A stretch of DNA of 26,025 nt from CAYRTD01 sp964426915 (GTDB lineage Bacteria > Bacteroidota > Bacteroidia > Bacteroidales > GCA-2748055): positions 1 through 26,025 of the forward strand of contig CAYRTD010000042.1 of NCBI GenBank assembly GCA_964426915.1. The letters are read 5' to 3'. A model generated the notes under the pieces. It made no database searches. It was not told where the DNA came from and saw nothing but the letters and a program-made list of their open reading frames with translations. Positions within the stretch are counted from its first letter, which is position 1; each line of letters begins with the position of its first letter. A program made the position numbers and the translations under genes. Of this stretch, positions 7,072 through 15,115 are shown in pieces.

Positions 7072-8361
7072 TCACTCCCCGGGCACTCCTTTCTCATACG
7101 GATTCTCAGGATCATTGCTCCACTCGAACCAGCCACCATCGAAAACCGAAACTCTCGGCCAGCCCAAGAGCCAGGCATTATAAAAAGCTTCACTGCCACG
7201 CCAACCTGTTCCACAGTAGAATGCGAGGTGTTTGTCTGGTGTAACACCTACTTCTTCCCAGCTTTTAATAATCTCGTGAAACTCTTTTGTGGTATGATCG
7301 GGATTACGGTAGTTTTCCATATGGTAGGCATCGGAACCGCAATTACCAAAAACGGCGCCAGGAATACGACCTTTCTTTTCAATATAATTATAGCCACTAA
7401 CTTCACCTATGTATTCGGGCCAGCTTCTTACACATACAAGTTCGGCATCATCAGATGCAAGCATTTCCCTGGCTTCAGGAACATCGACGGCGAGTTTGCT
7501 ATTCACCGGGATCTGTGCCCCGAAATCTTCCACCGGCTTTTTCGGCACATCATCGCTATGAATTTCATAATTTTCATCTTTCCACGACTGAAACCCTCCG
7601 TTGAGAACCCGTACATCCTTTACTCCGGCATACATCATAATAAATGCACAACGTATAGCCCCGATATGTCCGGCCGCACTTCCCGGAAATGCATCGGCAT
7701 TATCCGGGTACATGTATTTTCCGTATAAAATGACTGTTGTATCAGCGGTAATTCCATGTTCCTTAAGGGCTTCTTCCAGTTCTTCGGGAGAACGGCGGTT
7801 CCAAGTCTCGGCAGATTCCAGTGCCAGTGTATCAATATCGATAGCCCCGGGAATGTGTCCGGTAAGATAAGCATCCCTGTTGCGGTAATGGGCATGGCAG
7901 ATCACGGTTTTGCCGCCATCATGATCAGGGGCTGTTCCGCCATCAATAATAGTTTTCACCCATTCGGGATAAACAAGCTGCGTGTATCTTCCGAGTTTTT
8001 CCATTGGCAGGCTTTCATCTTCCACCCATTCATCCCTGAAGCGATTATAAACGGATACATTTTTATAACCGGCTCTGGCAAAAAGTGCGGCTACCTCCTC
8101 ACTTTGCCCGGACGTATAACCATAAAGAACAATTTTATGCCGGGGAAGAATATTTTTTGAGTGGACGATCTCAATCCAGTCCATATATTTTGTCCATTTA
8201 ACAGGAAGCGACCGGGCTCCCCGTATATGCCCCCCTCTTTTTTCACCGTCCAGCTTCCAGCCGTTGTAGGCGTTTACCGGGCGGACATCAATCAGTATAA
8301 TTTCATTGGACTTGAGCAATTCCTTTAGTTCAGCAGTAGTTAACTCTTTGATTTTTGTCAT
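7072..8361 (-). CDS. Sulfurtransferase with three rhodanese domains
   Basis: A 429-residue cytoplasmic protein with three consecutive rhodanese modules. Domain 1 (about 5-115) has IDVRPVNAYNGW and GGHIRGARSLP but Tyr-Gly-Tyr where the active-site Cys should be. Domain 2 (about 130-265) has HAHYRNRDAYLTGHIPGA and VLNGGFQSW, again with YGKYMY in place of Cys. Domain 3 (about 285-425) carries the catalytic loop FYCGTGWRG with Cys383, followed by VFDGGWFEW. The likely reaction is sulfur transfer from thiosulfate or 3-mercaptopyruvate to an acceptor through a Cys383 persulfide. The six-residue loop CGTGWR does not settle the donor. Two inactive modules with one active module exceed the usual two-domain thiosulfate or 3-mercaptopyruvate sulfurtransferase. 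The gene has no operon partner; it is convergent with the hydrolase and about 230 bp downstream of gmhA on the same strand. Confidence 0.9.
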   Translation of the reverse strand: MTKIKELTTAELKELLKSNEIILIDVRPVNAYNGWKLDGEKRGGHIRGARSLPVKWTKYMDWIEIVHSKNILPRHKIVLYGYTSGQSEEVAALFARAGYKNVSVYNRFRDEWVEDESLPMEKLGRYTQLVYPEWVKTIIDGGTAPDHDGGKTVICHAHYRNRDAYLTGHIPGAIDIDTLALESAETWNRRSPEELEEALKEHGITADTTVILYGKYMYPDNADAFPGSAAGHIGAIRCAFIMMYAGVKDVRVLNGGFQSWKDENYEIHSDDVPKKPVEDFGAQIPVNSKLAVDVPEAREMLASDDAELVCVRSWPEYIGEVSGYNYIEKKGRIPGAVFGNCGSDAYHMENYRNPDHTTKEFHEIIKSWEEVGVTPDKHLAFYCGTGWRGSEAFYNAWLLGWPRVSVFDGGWFEWSNDPENPYEKGVPGE

Positions 8362-8593
8362 AAATGCATTTTCTATTAATAAAACTTTTTAAACTGTTCG
8401 GAAGGAAACTGGAAGAATTATCCTATAAAAAACAGTATAGATATAGCTTATAAACCAAAGAAACTAAATTTTGTTGAGTACCATAATTGTATCCAATCCC
8501 GGGAACGGGAGCTTTCTCACTTTAAAAGCAGGCTTATCCGTATAGAAATAATAATTGCACCTGGAATTCTGATCATTCATCTGATCCTTTTTC
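8362..8593. other. Intergenic region between gmhA and the sulfurtransferase gene
   Basis: 232 bp, AT-rich, with no gene and no consensus promoter. A GC-rich palindrome CCCGGGAACGGG is visible near 8499-8510. Confidence 0.3.
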
Positions 8594-9166
8594 TTATTCC
8601 ACAAAATTTCCTTCAATCAGTTCTATCAAAATGTGGATTGCCTTTATGTGGATCTCCTGAATGCGGTCTGAGTATCCTGAAAAAGGAACCCTGATCTCAA
8701 CATCAGCAAGTGTGGCAAGTCTTCCTCCGTCTTTTCCCGTAAGCGCAACCACCTTCATAGCCTTTTTCTTCGCTGCCTGAGCGGCTCTGATAACGTTTTC
8801 GGAATTTCCGCTGGTACTGATGGCCAGCAGAACATCATTTTTCATACCCATCGATTCAATGAAACGGGAAAAGATAGATTCAAAGCCATAATCATTAGCT
8901 GCACAGGTAAGATGACTCGCATCGGATATGGCAATTGCCGGCAATGAAGGCCTTTCATTCCTGAATCGACCGGTCATTTCTTCGGCAAAATGCATGGCAT
9001 CACTCATTGAACCGCCATTTCCGCAGGAAATTATTTTCCCGCCTTTCTTTATTGACCAGGCCATTAATTCCGCCGCATCTAAAACAGATTCCTGAAAAGT
9101 TTTATCGGCAATGACTTTTTCAAGTAATTCTTTTGCCTCGTTCAGGCTGTAGATTATTTTATCCAT
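8594..9166 (-). CDS. gmhA: Phosphoheptose isomerase (sedoheptulose-7-phosphate isomerase)
   Basis: A 190-residue single-SIS-domain protein of normal family length. GmhA converts sedoheptulose 7-phosphate to D-glycero-manno-heptose 7-phosphate in the cytoplasm, the first step of ADP-heptose synthesis for lipopolysaccharide core or other glycoconjugates. The signature runs ISCGNGGSMSDAMHFAEEM (about 46-64). The catalytic and metal residues match E. coli GmhA with an offset of two: His59, Glu63, Gln170 and His178. The phosphate-binding STSGNSENV loop is at about 117-125. The start ATG is followed directly by the normal N-terminal helix. No other heptose genes (hldE, gmhB) are nearby. The gene diverges from the potassium channel across about 80 bp, so the two may share a regulatory region, but no consensus promoter was seen. 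Confidence 0.95.
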   Translation of the reverse strand: MDKIIYSLNEAKELLEKVIADKTFQESVLDAAELMAWSIKKGGKIISCGNGGSMSDAMHFAEEMTGRFRNERPSLPAIAISDASHLTCAANDYGFESIFSRFIESMGMKNDVLLAISTSGNSENVIRAAQAAKKKAMKVVALTGKDGGRLATLADVEIRVPFSGYSDRIQEIHIKAIHILIELIEGNFVE

Positions 9167-9248
9167 TTGAATTTTCTGTAATATCTATTATTGGTTAGAG
9201 AACTCAAAAATCCTTAATTTTATTCAATTCTGAAAATAAATATGTATT

Positions 9249-10052
9249 ATGAAAAGAAAAAGATGGAAACATGATCTTTATGAGGTAATTTTTGAATCAA
9301 AAACAAAAGCCGGAAAAGCCTTCGACATAATCCTCCTGATAGTAATCGTACTAAGCGTAATACTAGTAATTCTTGAAAGTGTCCCCCGAATTAACAGAGA
9401 TTATGGGAGAGTAATGAAAATTATGGAGTGGGGAATAACAATTATCTTTTCCCTGGAATATTTTCTTCGCATCTTTATTTCCCGGTTTCCCCGTAAGTAT
9501 ATTTTCAGTTTTTTCGGCATTATAGATCTGCTGTCGGTAATTCCTACCTATCTTTCACTTTTACTAACAGGGGCCCAGGGACTGATAGTTATACGCGCTA
9601 TCAGGCTGCTCAGGGTTTTTAGGATACTGAAACTTAACCGTTATACAAATGAGGGAGCCATTATTATAAAGGCATTAAAGGCCAGCCGGGTCAAGATCAG
9701 TGTTTTTATTTTTGCCATTCTCATGATAATTATAATTATCGGAACCCTCATGTATCTCATTGAAGGGGAAGCAGGAGGCTATAACAGCATTCCGATAAGT
9801 ATTTACTGGACAATTGTGACCCTTACAACGGTAGGTTATGGAGATATTACGCCGCTGACTGATTTTGGAAAGTTTATTTCAAGCATTGTAATGTTACTGG
9901 GGTATGCTATCATTGCCGTGCCTACCGGTATTGTCACAGCAGAGTTATCGTATGAATATAAAAAAGACCCTGATATCAGGTGCAGAACCTGTGGCAATAA
10001 AGACAACGACAAAGATGCGGAGTTTTGTAAAAAATGCGGATCGGTATTGTAA
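9249..10052 (+). CDS. Voltage-gated-type potassium channel with C-terminal zinc ribbon
   Basis: A 267-residue inner membrane protein. S1 lies at about 24-42, S2 at 60-77, S3 at 85-104, an S4-like helix at 112-131 (VIRAIRLLRVFRILKLNRY, with Arg spaced every third to fourth residue) and S5 at 150-171. The pore helix and selectivity filter TLTTVGYGDI occupy 191-200, and S6 is at 208-232. This is the Kv-like six-helix plan, which assembles as a tetramer and conducts K+. S6 is followed by a short linker and a zinc ribbon with Cys245, Cys248, Cys260 and Cys263 (CRTCG...CKKCG) in place of an RCK/TrkA-N or cyclic-nucleotide-binding domain. The ribbon probably folds around Zn2+ in the cytoplasm and may act in assembly or redox/metal sensing; that part is inference. 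It is divergent from gmhA. Confidence 0.92.
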   Translation: MKRKRWKHDLYEVIFESKTKAGKAFDIILLIVIVLSVILVILESVPRINRDYGRVMKIMEWGITIIFSLEYFLRIFISRFPRKYIFSFFGIIDLLSVIPTYLSLLLTGAQGLIVIRAIRLLRVFRILKLNRYTNEGAIIIKALKASRVKISVFIFAILMIIIIIGTLMYLIEGEAGGYNSIPISIYWTIVTLTTVGYGDITPLTDFGKFISSIVMLLGYAIIAVPTGIVTAELSYEYKKDPDIRCRTCGNKDNDKDAEFCKKCGSVL

Positions 10053-10151
10053 GTTTAAGGAAAATATGCCTCCTTCAAAATAGTTTTCACCATCGGATTC
10101 CAGACAGGGATAATCCCGAACAAAATGGTCTGATCTTTGTCATTTTTCTGT

Positions 10152-10159
10152 TAACTTTG
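10152..10159 (+). promoter_or_regulatory. Bacteroidota -7 promoter element TAACTTTG
   Basis: Exact match to TAnnTTTG, 19 bp before the ATG at 10179. It probably drives the small membrane protein - mutL - rhomboid - rhomboid - EEP cluster. A TTTG at 10136-10139 is too close (12 bp) to be the usual -33 box. Confidence 0.55.
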
Positions 10160-10178
10160 CAAAACCAAAATAAACGAT

Positions 10179-10460
10179 ATGAATATTCCGAGATTTTTTA
10201 AAATACCAAGGCACAGGGAGTTCAATTATCAGCCTATATATTACAATCCGGAAAAAGAAGAGCGTGAAGAGCGGAACAGAGGAATAAAGCGTGAGCTGGG
10301 CATCAAAGAGGAAGGAAAAGAATACAGGCCTATCATCAGGAGAGGCTCCATGAAAACATATTTCAAAGGAAATAAACGGGCAGCAAGAAATTCCAATCTG
10401 AGATTGATACTTATCATAGCATTTCTATTCTTTGTTGCTTATCTATTGTTGTACAGATAA
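10179..10460 (+). CDS. Small tail-anchored membrane protein upstream of mutL
   Basis: A 93-residue protein of unknown function. The first 70 residues are highly charged (KEEREERNRGIKRELGIKEE region, then RPIIRRGSMKTYF), with several Arg/Lys blocks. The last 20 residues form a single hydrophobic helix (LILIIAFLFFVAYLLLY). This predicts a C-terminally anchored inner membrane protein with its N-terminus in the cytoplasm. It stops 5 bp before the mutL start, so the two are almost certainly cotranscribed. As I recall, a small basic membrane protein often precedes mutL in Bacteroidota, but no function is assigned. A TAACTTTG promoter element lies just upstream. Confidence 0.75.
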   Translation: MNIPRFFKIPRHREFNYQPIYYNPEKEEREERNRGIKRELGIKEEGKEYRPIIRRGSMKTYFKGNKRAARNSNLRLILIIAFLFFVAYLLLYR

Positions 10461-10465
10461 TTTTT

Positions 10466-12280
10466 ATGACAGGAATTATTAATATCCTTCCGGATACGGT
10501 AGCCAATCAAATTGCAGCAGGGGAAGTGATCCAGAGGCCGGCCTCGGTCGTTAAGGAACTTGTGGAGAATGCTGTTGATGCACGAGCTGATTCTGTATCC
10601 GTGATCATTAAGGATGCCGGAAAAACACTTATACAAATAATTGATAATGGAGATGGCATGTCGGAAACGGATGCACGTCTTTGCTGGGAGAGGCATGCCA
10701 CTTCGAAGATCCGGTCTGCTGATGATCTCTTTGCAATTCAGACAAAAGGTTTCCGTGGAGAGGCTCTTGCATCGGTGGCAGCTATTGCAGAAGTGGTATT
10801 AAAGACCCGCACAGAGAAAGAAGAAGTGGGAACAATGATCAGAATCAGCGGATCAAAAATTCTTTCCAATGAACCCACAGCATGCCCGAAGGGAACGAAT
10901 TTCAGCGTGAAGAATCTTTTCTTCAATGTTCCCGCACGAAGAAAATTCCTCAAAACGAACTCCACCGAACTACGGCATATTATCAATGAAATACAGCATA
11001 TTGCACTTGCCCACCCCGGGATAGAGTTCAATCTATATCATAATGATTCCAGCATTTTTCATCTCTCCAAAACAGGAAGAAGACAAAGAATCATCAGTAT
11101 ATTGGGGAAAAGCCTCAATCAAAGTCTGATACCCCTTGAATCGGAAACAAGCCTGGTAAAAATTACCGGTTTTATAGGCAAACCTGAATATGCCAAAAAA
11201 ACATTTGGTGAACAGTATTTTTTCGTCAATGGACGATACATCCGTCACCCCTATTTCCACAAAGCATTGATGAAGGCTTACGAGCAGATCCTTCATCCGG
11301 ATGCCATACCTTCTTATTTCATTTATTTTGAAATCGATCCGGATAAAATTGATGTAAATATTCATCCCACCAAAACTGAGATAAAATTTGAAGACGATCA
11401 GGCAATATGGCAGATCCTGCACGCTGTAGTACGGGAAAGTATAGGAAGAAATAACCTCTCCCCTTCCCTAACGTTCGACAGAGAAGGTGTTGTGGACATC
11501 CCTGTGTTGCGGAAGGATACGGAAATAAGTCCTCCTGAGATTAATCTTAATCCCGGATATGATCCATTCAGAGAGGAAAAATACCGAAGTCGGAATACCG
11601 CAGAATTTTACAGGGAAGAAAGAAAGCAGAACTGGGAGGCACTGTTCCAGAGTGAGGGTGATAAAAAAAAATCTCCGGAAAGCGATACAGATGAAAAGGA
11701 AAACCTTTACAGGGAAGCCGGTCGTTTTCTTCAGTTAAAAAGCAAATATATACTGACTCCCGTAAAATCGGGATTAATGATTATCGATCAAAAAAGGGCG
11801 CACGAAAGGATTATTTATGAAAAAGCGCTTAAAATAAAAAGTGAATCGGGATTCGCTTCGCAAAAACTACTCTTCCCCGAGACCATCGAACTAAATGCTT
11901 CAGATTTCGTTACTTTTGTAAAGATTAATGAGTGTATTTCTGAGTTGGGTTTTGACATTGGGGAATTCGGAAAAAACAGTATAATTGTCAACGGAATTCC
12001 TGAAGCTGTCAAAAATTCCGATATTAAAGCCCTGATAGAAGAGATACTGGAAGAATACAAGTCTCTGGGGACTGACACCGGTTCAAAAATGACAGAAAGA
12101 GTAGCAAAATCTGTGGCAAAAGCATCGGCAATTCCCTATGGCAAGATTCTTGAGACCGAAGAAATGCGAGTCCTGGTCGATCAGCTTTTTGCATGTTCCA
12201 ATCCCAATCATTCTCCGGCGGGCAAAACTGTAATAAGTATTGTTCAGACCGGAGATATAGATAAAAGTTTTAAAAACTAA
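10466..12280 (+). CDS. mutL: DNA mismatch repair protein MutL
   Basis: 604 residues, normal length for the family. MutL couples MutS mismatch recognition to strand incision and excision. The N-terminal GHKL ATPase shows all the expected motifs: ELVENAVDAR with Glu34/Asn35, DNGDGM (60-65), TKGFRGEALASV (93-104) and GTNFSVKNLFFNVPARRKFLK. The transducer domain carries INIHPTKTEIKFED-type sequence. After an acidic linker (about 370-420), the C-terminal dimerisation domain has IIDQKRAHERIIYE starting near 440 and LFACSNPNHSPAGK near 570. The endonuclease metal motif DQHA(x2)E(x4)E appears as DQKRAHERIIYE: both Glu are kept, but the His is Lys443. This may weaken or alter metal binding. The gene sits between a small membrane protein and two rhomboid genes, with gaps of about 5 bp. 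Confidence 0.96.
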   Translation: MTGIINILPDTVANQIAAGEVIQRPASVVKELVENAVDARADSVSVIIKDAGKTLIQIIDNGDGMSETDARLCWERHATSKIRSADDLFAIQTKGFRGEALASVAAIAEVVLKTRTEKEEVGTMIRISGSKILSNEPTACPKGTNFSVKNLFFNVPARRKFLKTNSTELRHIINEIQHIALAHPGIEFNLYHNDSSIFHLSKTGRRQRIISILGKSLNQSLIPLESETSLVKITGFIGKPEYAKKTFGEQYFFVNGRYIRHPYFHKALMKAYEQILHPDAIPSYFIYFEIDPDKIDVNIHPTKTEIKFEDDQAIWQILHAVVRESIGRNNLSPSLTFDREGVVDIPVLRKDTEISPPEINLNPGYDPFREEKYRSRNTAEFYREERKQNWEALFQSEGDKKKSPESDTDEKENLYREAGRFLQLKSKYILTPVKSGLMIIDQKRAHERIIYEKALKIKSESGFASQKLLFPETIELNASDFVTFVKINECISELGFDIGEFGKNSIIVNGIPEAVKNSDIKALIEEILEEYKSLGTDTGSKMTERVAKSVAKASAIPYGKILETEEMRVLVDQLFACSNPNHSPAGKTVISIVQTGDIDKSFKN

Positions 12281-12285
12281 TAAGT

Positions 12286-13017
12286 ATGTATATTGGCAGG
12301 ATTGGGGGAACACCCCCCGTGGTAAAAAACCTGATCATCATCAATGTCTTGATGTACCTTGCCCTGATGGGGTTTCAGGCAGGATTTGGCACTGACCTGA
12401 ACCGGGTTCTTGGTTTATATTATTTTAAATCCCCATATTTTGAACCTTACCAGATCGTTACACACATGTTTATGCATGGCTCCATAGGGCATATTTTCTT
12501 TAATATGTTTGCCCTGTGGATGTTCGGTAAAGTACTTGAACAGGTGTGGGGAGGAAAAAAATTTCTCCTCTATTACTTTGTTACAGGTCTGGGAGCGGTA
12601 TTTCTTCATATGCTGGTAACCCACCTGGCTCTGAATTCAGTGATGAAAGAAGCGGTTGAGCTTTTCGGCATCCAGGAATTTGACCCGGAAACGGTCCGGA
12701 GTCTGATACAATCCAATAACCCGGTTGCACGAGAAGTTGGCATAGGTCTTTACGTTCCTACCGTAGGAGCATCAGGAGCAGTTTTTGGCGTTTTGCTCGC
12801 CTTCGGGATGCTTTTTCCCAATACCCGTTTAATGCTGCTTTTTCCACCCATACCTATCAAAGCAAAGTATTTCGTGATCGGCTATGGAGCTCTGGAATTA
12901 TACCTTGGGTTTTCACAACCAGGAAGTAATATCGCCCATTTCGCTCACATTGGAGGAATGTTATTTGGCTTCCTGCTTATAAGATACTGGAAGCATGACA
13001 GAGGTACCTTTTATTAA
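12286..13017 (+). CDS. Rhomboid family intramembrane serine protease (first of two)
   Basis: A 243-residue inner membrane protein. It has a first helix after VVKNLIIINVLMYL, the HGSIGHIFFNMFALWMFG segment (His/Asn oxyanion-side residues and an early helix), a GASGAVFG motif with nucleophile Ser163, and HIGGMLFGFLL with catalytic His221. This is the Ser-His dyad of active rhomboids, which cut single-pass membrane proteins within or near the bilayer. A luminal insert at about 112-155 (VKEAVELFGIQEFD onward) separates helices and is larger than in E. coli GlpG. Substrates are unknown. It starts 5 bp after the mutL stop and is followed 12 bp later by the second rhomboid, so it is in the same transcription unit. 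Confidence 0.93.
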   Translation: MYIGRIGGTPPVVKNLIIINVLMYLALMGFQAGFGTDLNRVLGLYYFKSPYFEPYQIVTHMFMHGSIGHIFFNMFALWMFGKVLEQVWGGKKFLLYYFVTGLGAVFLHMLVTHLALNSVMKEAVELFGIQEFDPETVRSLIQSNNPVAREVGIGLYVPTVGASGAVFGVLLAFGMLFPNTRLMLLFPPIPIKAKYFVIGYGALELYLGFSQPGSNIAHFAHIGGMLFGFLLIRYWKHDRGTFY

Positions 13018-13029
13018 ATTTTATATAGG

Positions 13030-13908
13030 ATGAGAATTGCGGATGAAATAAAGGCTTCATTCCGGGAAGGAAGTACGCTAAGTAAACTGATCTATATCAA
13101 CCTGGGTGTTTTTATCCTGATACAGGCAGCGATTATTTTTATGCATTTGTTCGGGGGGGATCAATATGTATATCCGGCCATTAGTTATCTGGCCGTTCCA
13201 ACTGATGGAATGAGGCTAATTACCCGGCCATGGACCCTCATTAGCTATATGTTTACGCATAAAGATTTTTTCCATATCCTTTTCAACATCCTCTGGCTTT
13301 ACTGGTTCGGAAAGATTTTCCTTTCATACCTTACTGAAAAACAGTTGCTCAGTATTTACCTTATGGGAGGGCTGGCAGGCGCACTTCTTTATATTGTTTC
13401 TTATAATCTTTTCCCCGGACTCAAAGAACAAGTTACTTCTTCCATGGCCCTGGGAGCTTCGGCCTCAGTCATGGCTATTGTAGTATCTATTGCTGTTCTT
13501 GTACCCGATTATAAGATATATGTGATCCTAATCGGACCGGTTAAAATTATTTACGTTGCCCTGGTTGGTTTTGCCCTTTCCTCACTTGTTGATTTTTCAG
13601 TAAATACCGGCGGAAAGATCGCACATATAGGGGGAGCCTTGCTGGGATATTTTTTCACACTCCAATATAATAAAGGAAAGGATATCACAATGGGATTTTC
13701 ACGATTCATTGATAAGATCTTCCATATTTTCAGTCCGAAGAAAAAAATGCGGGTAACCCATAAGAAGACTGCAAGTGATTATGATTATAATAAGCAAAAA
13801 GTAAGAAATCAGAAAGAGGTTGACAGGATACTTGATAAAATTTCTCAGAAGGGATATGATAGCCTTACCAAAGAAGAAAAAGAAATTTTATTCAAAATGG
13901 GGAAATAG
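13030..13908 (+). CDS. Rhomboid family intramembrane protease with cytoplasmic C-terminal tail (second of two)
   Basis: 292 residues. The rhomboid core has FTHKDFFHILFNILWLYWFG (the His/Asn helix), LGASASVMAI with Ser144 and KIAHIGGALLGYFF with His199, so the catalytic dyad is present. The canonical GxSG is GASA here; the Gly after Ser is Ala. After the last helix a basic, soluble tail (about 215-292) ends in a compact helical segment with NQKEVDRILDKISQKGYDSL and TKEEKEILFKMGK. This tail resembles the small helical domain (DUF6576-like) that I recall at the end of many Bacteroidota rhomboids. The first and second rhomboids differ clearly, so this is not a recent duplication. Shared transcription with mutL is likely, and the substrate is unknown. 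Confidence 0.92.
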   Translation: MRIADEIKASFREGSTLSKLIYINLGVFILIQAAIIFMHLFGGDQYVYPAISYLAVPTDGMRLITRPWTLISYMFTHKDFFHILFNILWLYWFGKIFLSYLTEKQLLSIYLMGGLAGALLYIVSYNLFPGLKEQVTSSMALGASASVMAIVVSIAVLVPDYKIYVILIGPVKIIYVALVGFALSSLVDFSVNTGGKIAHIGGALLGYFFTLQYNKGKDITMGFSRFIDKIFHIFSPKKKMRVTHKKTASDYDYNKQKVRNQKEVDRILDKISQKGYDSLTKEEKEILFKMGK

Positions 13909-13981
13909 CATATCCGTTTTTACGTTTATTTTCAATCACCTGATCATAAAAAATTTAAGGCATCCGGAAATTCCATGAAAT

Positions 13982-15115
13982 TTGAGAAAGTTAATTGAAA
14001 AAATACTGAAGTATATAAGCATACTGTTTGCAATCCTACTGCTGCTTTCTTACCTGTCAGTACATATTTCCCCTGCTCATTTCTGGCCGCTTGCATTTTT
14101 CGGACTTGCCTATCCTTTCCTGCTTATAATCAATATTTTTTTTCTTCTGCTCTGGTTAATTAAATGGAAAAGAGCTATATTCATTCCTGTTTTCGCTCTC
14201 CTTCTGGGTATTACACATATTAAAAACAGCGCCCCGAATATTTTCAGAAAGAAAGTTGAATTTGAAACTGAAAAAGACAGGGAACTGAAAGTGCTTTCCT
14301 ATAATGTCCGGGCTTTCAATATTTACGAATGGATGAATGACCCGAACACCAATAAAGGGATCTTCAATTTTATACGAAGTGAGCATCCGGATGTGATTTG
14401 CTTACAGGAATTTTTTACCAGCAGCAGGGCTGAATTTTCTACCCGGAAATATGATGGATTATTTGGAGAGACTCCCTATAAGTATATTGAATATTCGAAA
14501 AGTAATAAAGATAACACTGGCTTCGGGCTGGCAACTTTTTCCCGCTACCCCATCGTTAACCAGGGCGTTGTCTTTAAACAGGGAGGAAATCAGAGCATCT
14601 ATACCGATATTCTGTTCAACGAAGATACCATGCGTATTTTCAATTGCCATCTTCAGTCTGTTAACCTCAGACTTCATAATTATGAATTTCTCGACAGCCT
14701 GAGACTCCCCTACGATGAGCAACAGGTCAGAGAGCTTCAGGACCTTTCCATTAAACTAAAACACGCCTATATAAAAAGAGCAGAACAGGCAAAAAAGCTA
14801 TCTGCGGAAATCAAGAATTCCCCTCATCCGGTAGTGTTATGCGGAGATTTCAATGATACCCCCGTATCATTTTCCTACCGCAGGATCAAAGGAAAAATGA
14901 AAGATGCCTGGCAAATGGCAGGAAGAGGATTTGGAAACACTTATCTTGGGAGACTTCCGCTCCGTATAGATTACATTTTTTACGACAACTCTTTCTCTGC
15001 TGTCGATTTCGAAAGGGTCAGGACACAGCTATCCGATCATTATCCTATTATTGCAATCCTTAGGAAAAAGGGGGAAGAGGGAGGGGGGAATGGCAAGGAG
15101 ATTGGTGATCGGTGA
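13982..15115 (+). CDS. Membrane-anchored endonuclease/exonuclease/phosphatase family hydrolase
   Basis: About 377 residues. Three hydrophobic helices (about 8-30, 33-58, 66-82) precede an EEP domain facing the periplasm or outside. The domain motifs are LKVLSYNVRAFN (Asn), DVICLQEFF (Glu, Mg2+), NCHLQS (His), GDFNDTP (Asp/Asn) and LSDHYPI (Asp-His). The fold covers DNase I-like nucleases and sphingomyelinase/phosphatase enzymes; the substrate is not evident. The start is unusual. The annotated TTG at 13982 follows an ATG at 13975 (ATGAAATTTGAG) that is out of frame and stops after seven codons. Removing one T would give MKLRKLIEK in frame. The last 17 residues (KKGEEGGGNGKEIGDR region) are encoded by a repeat element, and the stop lies inside it. 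It is last in the mutL-rhomboid cluster and convergent with nth. Confidence 0.88.
   Translation: MRKLIEKILKYISILFAILLLLSYLSVHISPAHFWPLAFFGLAYPFLLIINIFFLLLWLIKWKRAIFIPVFALLLGITHIKNSAPNIFRKKVEFETEKDRELKVLSYNVRAFNIYEWMNDPNTNKGIFNFIRSEHPDVICLQEFFTSSRAEFSTRKYDGLFGETPYKYIEYSKSNKDNTGFGLATFSRYPIVNQGVVFKQGGNQSIYTDILFNEDTMRIFNCHLQSVNLRLHNYEFLDSLRLPYDEQQVRELQDLSIKLKHAYIKRAEQAKKLSAEIKNSPHPVVLCGDFNDTPVSFSYRRIKGKMKDAWQMAGRGFGNTYLGRLPLRIDYIFYDNSFSAVDFERVRTQLSDHYPIIAILRKKGEEGGGNGKEIGDR

Noticed and set aside
7228..8160. Several plus-strand ORFs opposite the rhodanese gene
   Set aside because: They are antisense shadows of a gene with clear rhodanese domains; their translations show no protein-like motif.
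10439..12313. Minus-strand ORFs opposite mutL
   Set aside because: Shadows of an intact mutL with all family motifs.
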